Positions 44,864 through 52,560 of a DNA stretch of 64,000 bases are shown here, piece by piece. The translations under genes and the position numbers were made by a program. Source of the DNA: Caldicoprobacter guelmensis. GTDB lineage: Bacteria; Bacillota; Clostridia; Caldicoprobacterales; Caldicoprobacteraceae. Below the pieces are notes generated by a model, which saw only the letters and a list, made by a program, of their open reading frames with translations, did no database searches and was not told the DNA's origin. The stretch lies in NCBI RefSeq assembly GCF_016908415.1, contig NZ_JAFBDW010000003.1, positions 330,367 to 394,366 of the forward strand, read 5' to 3'. Numbering within the stretch: position 1 is the first letter of the stretch; the number at the start of each line of letters is the position of its first letter.

Positions 44864-45847
44864 ATGCAAAGAGGTTACAAAATAGTCGCTATCCTTATTT
44901 TTATTGTTATTGCTGGGGCTGGAATTTTTACAATATTAAGTAATGCCAGGAATCAAGAGAATTTACCATTAATCGTTCAGCGTCCAATGCCTAATTCCGG
45001 TTCTGGAGGAAATTTTTTGAGTTTAACCTTAGACATTCCCGAGCCTCAGTTTCCGGAGAAAATGATGGTTTATAAGGTTATTAAGCCTGCATTGACAAAG
45101 GAGATGATTCGAGAACAAGCTGCAAAGCTTGGGGTAGTTGGTAGTGTTGAAGAAACAGAAGTTGATTTTCGTGTGATGTCAACAAATGGTTCAATATTCT
45201 CTGTTGATAAAGAAACTGGATCTATCAATTTTACTACTAAAGAATTCGAAACAGCCGTTTCACCGCTAAAAACGGTGCTTTCAGATGAAGAGTACAAAAA
45301 GTTAGCCTTGGAATTTCTTACTTCTTCTGGCTTAATGAAAGAGGAAGCAGAATTTAGAGATGTCAATAAAGAGAATACAGTGACCATTGTAGAAAATGGC
45401 GTTGAGAAAAAACTCCCATTTATGATTGAGGTGAGGTTTGGACGGAAAACAGATGACATTCCATGGGGCGGAGTGGGTCCGAAAATATCGGTGTACTTTG
45501 GAGAAAATGGGAAAATAATCGGTGCTGCATCGGTTTGGCGGGATGTAGAACCATTTCGTGAATATCCTATTAAGGAGTTTTCCAAAGCCTTGGAGGATAT
45601 AAAGCAAGGAAAAGCCACAATATATGATGCGTTGCCTAATGATTCTGGTAAGATAAAAGAAGTAAGACTTATGTACAGGTTGGATCCAATTGGATATCAG
45701 CAAGAATATGTTATACCTTATTTTATGGTTATAGGGACCAACAGCAAAGGAATACCTTTTGCGGCTTTTACCAGAGCCATTTCGGAGAAATATATACTTG
45801 AAAAACCTGTTCCACAGGTAACGACACCGGAAACAACGAAACAATGA
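44864..45847 (+). CDS. Exported or membrane-anchored hypothetical protein
   Basis: 327 residues with an N-terminal membrane anchor or signal (about 6-27, IVAILIFIVIAGAGIFTIL). The extracytoplasmic domain has two related alpha/beta halves (MVYKVIKPALTKEMIREQ; SVWRDVEPFREYPIKEFSKA). This resembles the N-terminal region found ahead of DUF6345 domains and YycI-like regulatory proteins; no catalytic motif is visible. The C-terminus ends in a Thr/Pro-rich tail, so it could be a shortened version of a larger protein. The ATG at 44864 has AGGAGG 8 nt upstream. Confidence 0.75.
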   Translation: MQRGYKIVAILIFIVIAGAGIFTILSNARNQENLPLIVQRPMPNSGSGGNFLSLTLDIPEPQFPEKMMVYKVIKPALTKEMIREQAAKLGVVGSVEETEVDFRVMSTNGSIFSVDKETGSINFTTKEFETAVSPLKTVLSDEEYKKLALEFLTSSGLMKEEAEFRDVNKENTVTIVENGVEKKLPFMIEVRFGRKTDDIPWGGVGPKISVYFGENGKIIGAASVWRDVEPFREYPIKEFSKALEDIKQGKATIYDALPNDSGKIKEVRLMYRLDPIGYQQEYVIPYFMVIGTNSKGIPFAAFTRAISEKYILEKPVPQVTTPETTKQ

Positions 45848-45914
45848 TAATGCCAGAAAAAAGGAGCCAAAAGCTCCCTTACACAAAAATATTTATACTC
45901 CAAAACAAAAATAC

Positions 45915-45953
45915 AGGCTGTACCTTTAAGCAACCATATGGTACAGCCTTTTT
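45915..45953. terminator. Bidirectional terminator between convergent genes
   Basis: Stem AGGCTGTACC/GGTACAGCCT with a 15-nt loop, followed by TTTT on the plus strand and preceded by an A-rich stretch. It separates the hypothetical gene from the convergent lysR gene. A smaller GGAGC/GCTCC hairpin sits at about 45861. Confidence 0.8.
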
Positions 45954-45972
45954 GTAGTATAGCCTTTTTCGA

Positions 45973-46860
45973 TCATTTATCCTGTATAAGTTCCATAAAC
46001 TTTTTGGCGGCAGCAGTGAGCGGCACATTGCGCAGCTTTATTATTCCAAAATGCCTTGGGGGGATCTTTTCCTTCAAGTTAATCTCAAACAGCGTACCTT
46101 TTTTTATATATTCCTCTGCAAAATTCCTTACTACGCAAGATATACCCAGACCCCTGCAGGCAAACTCAACTATCAAATCGCTGGTGGCAAGCTCAAACTC
46201 CGGCACCAGATTCACTGAGTGCTGCGAAAGGTATTCGTCTATATACCGCCTACTGCTGGTGTTCCTCTCCAGCATGATGATAGGATACTCCGCAAGCTCC
46301 TTGATGGACACTTCCCGCCCGGCAAGATGACCAAAGCGCTCATTTGCCACAAAGCAGTCCTGTATCTCCGTCGCCTTGAAAATCTCCAGCGAATCATCGT
46401 CGGGCAGCGGAAGGCTCACCACGCCGAAATCGATAGCCCCCTTCTTTAAAAACTCTACCGTCTCTGGCGAAGGCCTGTTGGTGACCATTATCTTCACCTT
46501 GGGATACAGCTTGTGGAACTCTTCCAGGTAGGGTAGTAGGAAATACTTTAGCGTCATATCGCTTGCACCAATGCGTATGCTGCCGATATCCAGATTTATA
46601 GCCTCCATGAACTTGCTTTCAGCTAGCATGATCATGTTGTACCCCTGTTCGATGTACTTGAACAGCACCTCGCCTTCGGGCGTCAAGGCAATCCCCTTGG
46701 GGGCACGGGTAAAGAGCTGGCCCCCCAGCCTGGCCTCTAGCTTCTTGATGGCCTGGCTTACGGCAGGCTGAGATATAAACAGTTCTTGGGAGGCCTTGGA
46801 TATGCTACCCGCTTTTACAACGTGATAAAAAATCCTGTACAGCTCAAGATTTACATCCAT
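45973..46860 (-). CDS. LysR-family transcriptional regulator
   Basis: 295 residues: N-terminal winged HTH (AGSISKASQELFISQPAVSQAIKKLEARLG) and C-terminal periplasmic-binding-like effector domain (SIRIGASDMTLKYFLLPYLEEF). AAGGTGG lies 7 nt before the ATG. It begins 18 bp downstream of glnA on the same strand, so it is probably co-transcribed and subject to the same leader control. Position suggests a nitrogen-metabolism regulator comparable in role to GltC, which is inference. Confidence 0.93.
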   Translation of the reverse strand: MDVNLELYRIFYHVVKAGSISKASQELFISQPAVSQAIKKLEARLGGQLFTRAPKGIALTPEGEVLFKYIEQGYNMIMLAESKFMEAINLDIGSIRIGASDMTLKYFLLPYLEEFHKLYPKVKIMVTNRPSPETVEFLKKGAIDFGVVSLPLPDDDSLEIFKATEIQDCFVANERFGHLAGREVSIKELAEYPIIMLERNTSSRRYIDEYLSQHSVNLVPEFELATSDLIVEFACRGLGISCVVRNFAEEYIKKGTLFEINLKEKIPPRHFGIIKLRNVPLTAAAKKFMELIQDK

Positions 46861-46877
46861 GACAAGACCACCTTAAA

Positions 46878-48212
46878 TTAATACTTGGTCAAATAATGCT
46901 CAATCTCCCATGGAGTGATCTTCGTCCTATAGTCTTCCCATTCTTTGCGCTTTGCTTCAATGTATTTGGTGAAAATGTGTTCTCCAAGAGTCTCCCTCAC
47001 CAGCTCACTTTTCTCCATCTCATTGATGGCCTCTTCCAGGCTGGCTGGCAGCGATTCTATGCCTTCTCTTATCCTTTCTTCACGCGTCATCCTGAATATG
47101 TTCTTATCGGTAGGTGGCGGTGGCTGAATCTTGTTCTTTATCCCATCAAGTCCTGCAGCCAGGATGACAGCAAATGCTAAGTATGGATTGCATGACGGAT
47201 CGGGAGATCTGAGCTCAAGGCGTGTGGCTTCGCCCTTGGCCGCTGGTATTCTGATGAGCGGGCTTCTGTTTCTAGCAGACCATGCAATATACACAGGCGC
47301 CTCATAATCCGGTACCAAACGCTTATATGAGTTTACCAATGGATTAGTTATAGCGGTAATCGCCTTTATATGCTTGATGATACCGCCTATAAACCAGTAA
47401 GCCTCCTGGCTCAGCTTAAGCGGGTCATTCTCATCATAAAAGGCATTTTTGCCATCTTTATACAGCGATACGTTGGTGTGCATACCCGACCCGTTTATCC
47501 CGAATATGGGTTTGGGCATAAACGTAGCGTGGAGGCCATTTCTCTGAGCCAAGGTCTTGACAACCATCTTAAAAGTCATCACATTATCCGCAGTCGTAAG
47601 GGCATCCTGATACTTGAAATCAATCTCATGCTGCCCGGGCGCCACCTCGTGGTGTGAGGCCTCTATCTCAAAACCCATTTCCTCAAGGGCAAGGCATATA
47701 TTTCTTCGCGCATCCTCACCCAGGTCCACAGGACCAAGGTCGAAATAGCCGGCGTTATCATGAGTCTTAACGGTAGGCTTACCCTCGCTATCAGTTAAAA
47801 ACAGGAAAAACTCACACTCGGGCCCAACATTGAAGCTATCATACCCCATTTCAGCCGCCTTCTTTAGAGCCCTTTTAAGCACATACCTGGGATCTCCATC
47901 AAAGGGTGTACCATCGGGATTGAGCACGTCGCATATGAGCCTTGCTACTCTACCGGGCTGTGGACGCCATGGAAATACCGCAAAGCTGTTTGGATCAGGC
48001 GCCAGATACATATCCGACTCTTCAATCCTCACAAACCCTTCAATGGATGAGCCGTCAAACATGCACTTGTTGTCTAGCGCTTTTTCAAGCTGTTCAGATG
48101 TGATTGCCACATTCTTCAAGGTCCCAAAAATGTCGGTAAATTGCAGGCGTATGAATTTTACATCCAGTTCTTTGACCAACCTTAAAACGTCCTCTTTGCT
48201 GTATCTTCCCAT
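46878..48212 (-). CDS. glnA: Type I glutamine synthetase
   Basis: 444 residues, the length of the Gram-positive GSI-alpha group, which lacks the adenylylation loop. Beta-grasp start (VKFIRLQFTDIFGTLKNVAI), latch FDGSSIEGFVRIEESDMYLAPD, metal and ATP site (NVGPECEFFLF, SHHEVAPGQHEIDFKY) and NGSGMHTNVSLY are present. The feedback region near FTKYIEAKRKEWEDY follows. It makes glutamine from glutamate and ammonia. GGGGAG lies 8 nt before the ATG. Transcription starts at a consensus promoter about 140 nt upstream, and the leader carries terminator/antiterminator hairpins. Confidence 0.97.
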   Translation of the reverse strand: MGRYSKEDVLRLVKELDVKFIRLQFTDIFGTLKNVAITSEQLEKALDNKCMFDGSSIEGFVRIEESDMYLAPDPNSFAVFPWRPQPGRVARLICDVLNPDGTPFDGDPRYVLKRALKKAAEMGYDSFNVGPECEFFLFLTDSEGKPTVKTHDNAGYFDLGPVDLGEDARRNICLALEEMGFEIEASHHEVAPGQHEIDFKYQDALTTADNVMTFKMVVKTLAQRNGLHATFMPKPIFGINGSGMHTNVSLYKDGKNAFYDENDPLKLSQEAYWFIGGIIKHIKAITAITNPLVNSYKRLVPDYEAPVYIAWSARNRSPLIRIPAAKGEATRLELRSPDPSCNPYLAFAVILAAGLDGIKNKIQPPPPTDKNIFRMTREERIREGIESLPASLEEAINEMEKSELVRETLGEHIFTKYIEAKRKEWEDYRTKITPWEIEHYLTKY

Positions 48213-48254
48213 ACAAACACTCCCCTTTAAAGTTAAATTTTAGCAAAACAAAAA

Positions 48255-48331
48255 GACGTACTCAACTGACGTTTGTACTCGCCGTTGAGTACGCCTTTAT
48301 AGACATGCCAACGCTGCGCTCCATCGCGCAA
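48255..48331 (-). promoter_or_regulatory. glnA leader: two hexaloop hairpins overlapping an intrinsic terminator (ANTAR-type antiterminator candidate)
   Basis: On the minus-strand transcript, hairpin P1 (48331-48314) has stem UUGCGC/GCGCAG and hexaloop GAUGGA. Hairpin P2 (48292-48275) has stem GUACUC/GAGUAC and hexaloop AACGGC, with A at position 1 and G at position 4, as required for ANTAR binding. A 12-bp terminator stem (48295-48284 with 48266-48255) is followed by UUUUUGUUUU. The terminator's 5' arm GGCGUACUCAAC contains the P2 5' strand, so P2 and the terminator exclude each other. Differences from known targets are G rather than A at P1 loop position 1 and a linker of 21 nt. An ANTAR protein is encoded at 50907-51485. 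Confidence 0.75.
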
Positions 48332-48350
48332 TTCAACTTATCTATTGTTT

Positions 48351-48379
48351 ATGATAATACAAAACATCAAAGATGTCAA
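48351..48379 (-). promoter_or_regulatory. glnA promoter
   Basis: TTGACA (48374-48379), a 17-nt spacer and TATCAT (48351-48356) on the minus strand. It would start the transcript near 48344, giving a leader of about 130 nt that contains the hairpin system. Confidence 0.8.
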
Positions 48380-48388
48380 CAAAAATTT

Positions 48389-49624
48389 TCATAGCTTCAT
48401 GGCCTTTATGCGCTCTATAGCCTCCTTGGTATCCTCCCTGCTCCCAAAAGCGGTCAACCTGAAATAGCCTTCGCCGCTGGGACCGAACCCCACTCCAGGC
48501 GTTCCCACAACGTGAGCCTCATTCAGCAGCTTATCAAAAAAGGTCCAGGAATCCATTCCTTCAGGAATTTTGAGCCATATATACGGGGCGTTTATGCCGC
48601 CAAACACCTGAAATCCCATTTCCAAAAGCCCTTGACGAATTATGGCTGCATTGGCCATATAATAATCTATGAGCTCTCTCACCTGCTTCTGTCCTTCTTC
48701 GGTATAAATAGCCGCCGCACCGCGCTGAACTATGTAGGACACACCGTTAAACTTGGTGGTCTGCCTCCTGTTCCATAGCTTATTAAGCGGTACAGCCTCT
48801 CCTTTTTGTGTATACCCCATAACCTTCTTGGGAACCACGGTATAAGCACATCTCGTACCGGTAAAACCGGCTGTTTTTGAAAAACTCCTGAACTCTATAG
48901 CCACCTCTTTGGCCCCTTCTATCTCATATATGCTGTGGGGCACATCCTCTTCCCTTATATATGCCTCATACGCAGCGTCATACAGTATTACCGATTTATT
49001 CTCCCTCGCATAATCCACCCACTTTTTCAGCTCCGACTTTGGAAGCGTCATCCCCGTGGGATTATTGGGGTAGCAGAGGTATATAATATCAACGCGCTGC
49101 TTTGGCAATTCAGGTATAAAGTTATTTTCGGCATTGCAGGGCAAATAAACTATCCTGTCGTATTTGCCTGACTCATCCAGATTACCGGCCCGCCCCGCCA
49201 TCACATTGGTATCCACATACACCGGATAGACTGGATCAGTAACGGCTACTATGTTGTCAACTCCAAATATTTCTTGAATATTGCCGGTATCGCACTTTGC
49301 ACCATCGCTGATAAACACCTCGTCCTCTTCCAGGTCTACACCACGGGAGCGATAGTCATACTCAATAATCTTCTTTATCAGAAAGTCATACCCCTGTTCC
49401 GGCCCATAGCCCTTGAAAGTCTCAACGCGCCCCATCTCGTCCACCGCCTGGTGAAGGCTCTCGATTACGGCCCGAGGCAGTGGCCTGGTGACATCCCCAA
49501 TACCCAGGCTTATAACCCGGGCATGGGGATTTCGCTGTTTGAAAGCAGCCACCCTTCGCCCTATTTCTGCAAAGAGATAGTTCCCACGCAGTTTAAGGTA
49601 GTTTTCATTGATCCTGACCGCCAT
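48389..49624 (-). CDS. dapL: LL-diaminopimelate aminotransferase
   Basis: 411 residues, exactly the usual DapL length. The PLP lysine lies in EFRSFSKTAGFTGTRCAYTVVP, a DapL hallmark. CYPNNPTGMTL, DAAYEAYI and the N-terminal NYLKLRGNYLFAEI match the family. It converts tetrahydrodipicolinate directly to LL-diaminopimelate for lysine and cell wall. The start at 49624 has AGAGG 5-6 nt upstream; the longer frame to 49654 is unsupported. It follows dapF, its next-step enzyme, on the same strand with a 121-bp gap. Confidence 0.96.
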   Translation of the reverse strand: MAVRINENYLKLRGNYLFAEIGRRVAAFKQRNPHARVISLGIGDVTRPLPRAVIESLHQAVDEMGRVETFKGYGPEQGYDFLIKKIIEYDYRSRGVDLEEDEVFISDGAKCDTGNIQEIFGVDNIVAVTDPVYPVYVDTNVMAGRAGNLDESGKYDRIVYLPCNAENNFIPELPKQRVDIIYLCYPNNPTGMTLPKSELKKWVDYARENKSVILYDAAYEAYIREEDVPHSIYEIEGAKEVAIEFRSFSKTAGFTGTRCAYTVVPKKVMGYTQKGEAVPLNKLWNRRQTTKFNGVSYIVQRGAAAIYTEEGQKQVRELIDYYMANAAIIRQGLLEMGFQVFGGINAPYIWLKIPEGMDSWTFFDKLLNEAHVVGTPGVGFGPSGEGYFRLTAFGSREDTKEAIERIKAMKL

Positions 49625-49745
49625 CGCACACCTCTCCCATCTTGTATTGATCATTACCTGGTCAATTTTACTTTGATGCCGAAAAGACTGTCAAGGTCTA
49701 TCCAACGCTATTCCGAAAAACAGTATTTGAGTAACACCCACCAGT

Positions 49746-50630
49746 TTATAATAGCTGTTTATAAGCCGTTGCTGAAAGCATCTCCAAATCTATTTCCCCG
49801 TCAAATACCTTTACTGCAGGTCCCGTCATATACACATGGCCATCGTCCTCGTTCCATTCTATTATTAAATCTCCGCCCAGCAGCTTAACGGTAGCATTCC
49901 TCTGGCTTAACCCATTGAGCACAGACGCCACCAGCACCGCACAAGCACCCGTCCCACATGCCATGGTTTCACCCGCACCGCGTTCCCACACCCTCACTTT
50001 AAGGGTTTGCCTATCGATGACCTGTACGAATTCGACGTTTACCCTGTTAGGAAACAAGGGATGATTTTCAATCTTTGGCCCCACCTTTTCTAGCTGAAGG
50101 CCGGCAAGGTTATTGACGTAAATCACGGCGTGGGGATTGCCCATGGAAACGCATGTTATCTTAAAAGTCTGTCCTTCCACATCTATCGGCTCATTAATAA
50201 AAGCCTCCTTATCGCTTTGCACTGGTATCCTTTTCGGTTCAAGTATAGGTTGCCCCATATCAACCTTTACCATCTGTACCTTTCCATCTTTCACCTTCAT
50301 ATCAAGCAGTTTAACGCCAGCCAGGGTTTCTATGCTTACAGCAGTTTTTCGCGTCAGTCCGCTGTCATACACATACTTGCCAACACACCTTATGGCATTG
50401 CCGCACATTTCAGCTTCAGAACCATCAGAATTGAACATCCTCATTTTAAAATCGGCCACTTCCGACGGCAGTATGAGCACCAGTCCATCAGCTCCCACTC
50501 CAAAGTGCCTGTCGCTTATGAGCCGGGCTATTTGTGGCAGGTTATCCATAAAAGCCTTACAATCCTGCCTTACACAGTCTATATAAACATAATCGTTCCC
50601 TAGACCATGCATTTTGGTAAACCTGATCAT
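49746..50630 (-). CDS. dapF: Diaminopimelate epimerase
   Basis: 294 residues, slightly longer than typical. Both catalytic cysteines are present, in AEMCGNAIRCVGKY and ETMACGTGACAVLVAS, with the N-terminal KMHGLGNDYVYID. It converts LL- to meso-diaminopimelate. AGAGGGG lies 5-9 nt before the ATG. dapF and dapL together give the short DapL variant of the pathway. No lysine riboswitch was seen upstream. Confidence 0.96.
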   Translation of the reverse strand: MIRFTKMHGLGNDYVYIDCVRQDCKAFMDNLPQIARLISDRHFGVGADGLVLILPSEVADFKMRMFNSDGSEAEMCGNAIRCVGKYVYDSGLTRKTAVSIETLAGVKLLDMKVKDGKVQMVKVDMGQPILEPKRIPVQSDKEAFINEPIDVEGQTFKITCVSMGNPHAVIYVNNLAGLQLEKVGPKIENHPLFPNRVNVEFVQVIDRQTLKVRVWERGAGETMACGTGACAVLVASVLNGLSQRNATVKLLGGDLIIEWNEDDGHVYMTGPAVKVFDGEIDLEMLSATAYKQLL

Positions 50631-50906
50631 CTATACCCCTCTTTCCATGCTAAATTTGTATTTAGAAATCCTTACATAATGCATTTGCCCCTATTTTAAA
50701 GCATAACAATTAATGCCGTATACCTGCAATATTTATAACTCAATCTTGCGCTTTCTGTGTAATTAGTATTTATTAAAACCGAAATAAATATTTTTAATGC
50801 CTATCCGTTCAAATTTATATTGCAAAATACATGTCTACTCATTGCAAAACAAACGCGACAACTATATAATAAACAGGGAAATAAATCTCGCGAGGGAAAG
50901 AGCGGT

Positions 50907-51485
50907 ATGAATGGAATTAGAATATGCCTTGCTCTAAGCAGAATAGAAGAGATGAAGAAAATCAAAGTATTCTTAACCCAGCAAGGCTTCACCGTTATAG
51001 ACGAATCAACCGACGGTGCATCAGCACTACGGCGTATAAAAACCCTTCAGCCTGACCTCATCATCACAGATGCCGACCTGCCTGGCATCAATGGAATACA
51101 GCTGGCAGAAATTGCAGAACAGGAAAACATCGCTCCTGTCATCGTAATAACCGGTTCAAATACAGGAGACCTGTGGAACAATTCAAACAGTGGGGTTATA
51201 TTTCTCCAACGCCCTCTCACAAAATCGGGGCTTATGCAGACCATCCAGCTTTCGCTGCTGAGCTATCGCAAAATAATGAGCCTTAAAGAAGAAATAAAAA
51301 AGCTTAAGGCCCAGCTGGAAGACCGAAAGCTGATTGAAAAAGCCAAAGGCATTATCATGGAAAAATACGGGCTCACCGAAAGCCAGGCTTACAGGCTGAT
51401 GCAAAAGCGGAGCATGGATACCGGTACACCCCTACGCGAGCTGGCAAAAGCCATCATATTATCCCATCAGCTGGAGGATAAATAA
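50907..51485 (+). CDS. ANTAR-domain response-regulator-like RNA-binding antiterminator
   Basis: 192 residues. The N-terminal receiver-like domain (about 1-120) keeps an Asp at the phosphoacceptor position (LIITDADLPGINGIQLAE). It lacks the acidic pair after strand 1 (GIRICLALS), and the usual Lys-Pro is Arg-Pro (FLQRPLT), so it may be a pseudo-receiver. A coiled coil (about 123-145) leads to an ANTAR domain (LIEKAKGIIMEKYGLTESQ and AYRLMQKRS...LRELAKAI). ANTAR proteins bind paired hexaloop hairpins and prevent termination. The glnA leader 2.7 kb away has such a structure. The start at 50907 is preferred over 50820, which lies in AT-rich upstream DNA. Confidence 0.93.
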   Translation: MNGIRICLALSRIEEMKKIKVFLTQQGFTVIDESTDGASALRRIKTLQPDLIITDADLPGINGIQLAEIAEQENIAPVIVITGSNTGDLWNNSNSGVIFLQRPLTKSGLMQTIQLSLLSYRKIMSLKEEIKKLKAQLEDRKLIEKAKGIIMEKYGLTESQAYRLMQKRSMDTGTPLRELAKAIILSHQLEDK

Positions 51486-51498
51486 AGTCAGCCTCTAT

Positions 51499-52281
51499 TT
51501 ACCGGTGGCAGTAAATATCCATGTCGGGAATACAGGGAGCCTTCAGCTTATGGCGGCTGGCTGCCTTTCGCCTTTTCACCTCTTTGACAACTCTCTCATC
51601 TCCCGTACCGGTCAGAATGACCTCATCCAATTGCCTGTAGGTAAACCCCATTTCACCCTCATCGGTCTGCCCCGACCATAAACCTGCACTAGGAGGTTTA
51701 TTTATAATATTCTCAGGAATGCCCAAGTATTTGGCCAACTCCCAAACCTGAGTCTTTACAAGGCCTCCCAGCGGCAGAATATCCACGCCGCCATCGCCAT
51801 ATTTAGTAAAATAACCCACTTCCAGTTCACTTCTGTTGCCAGTCCCCACAACAAGGTAATTGTAGAGGTTAGCAAAATAATACAGAGTTATCATCCTCAA
51901 CCTGGGCTTTATATTACTTGATGCCAATCTCTCTGAATGGGCAGTAGGCACAACTCTCTGTTCCAACTCCCTCATTTTATTTGTTTGCCGCGCATCTTTC
52001 AAGACGCCCATCATGCAGTCAAAAACATCGTTGAGTTCAACCTCTATATAGTCGATGTTCAAGCTTTTGGCCACAAGCCTAGCATCGTCGGTATCTTGAG
52101 GCGAGCTGTAGCAGGGCATATGAATCCCCAGCACCTTTCCCGGACAAGCCTTTGCACACAGCGCAGCCACTACTGCCGAATCCACACCTCCACTTATACC
52201 CAGCACACAGCCTCTGGCATTGGCCTCAGCAACCTTATTCCGTATCCATTCAATGAGATAGTGGGATATTTCTTTATACAT
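51499..52281 (-). CDS. nadE: Ammonia-dependent NAD+ synthetase
   Basis: 260 residues, the short NH3-dependent form without a glutaminase domain. ATP pyrophosphatase P-loop GISGGVDSAVVAALC, VGTGNRSELEVGYFTKYGDGG and the C-terminal KPPSAGLW segment are present. It amidates deamido-NAD+. The start at 52281 has AGGAAGG 7 nt upstream; the upstream frame extension to 52344 is not coding. It converges with the ANTAR gene with only 13 bp between stops. Confidence 0.95.
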   Translation of the reverse strand: MYKEISHYLIEWIRNKVAEANARGCVLGISGGVDSAVVAALCAKACPGKVLGIHMPCYSSPQDTDDARLVAKSLNIDYIEVELNDVFDCMMGVLKDARQTNKMRELEQRVVPTAHSERLASSNIKPRLRMITLYYFANLYNYLVVGTGNRSELEVGYFTKYGDGGVDILPLGGLVKTQVWELAKYLGIPENIINKPPSAGLWSGQTDEGEMGFTYRQLDEVILTGTGDERVVKEVKRRKAASRHKLKAPCIPDMDIYCHR

Positions 52282-52560
52282 GGTTCCACCTTCCTTCCTA
52301 AGCACTATAATTATTGAATCACAAATCAACATAACTAAAAACACTGCATCACCCTGCTGAAGTAAAAACGGTAAATCAAAGGCCTTCAGTAGGGTTTACA
52401 TTAATTAGCAATCATTGCTGTCACCAGCATTATTCGCATATCATCAACAACTGTTATTACTATCAGTATTCCCTACATTATGAAGACTGTGGTTGCTTAA
52501 CCCCATTTACCAAATAACAAAGCTATACATCGTATCACACATTCGCTTAACAAAAGAACG

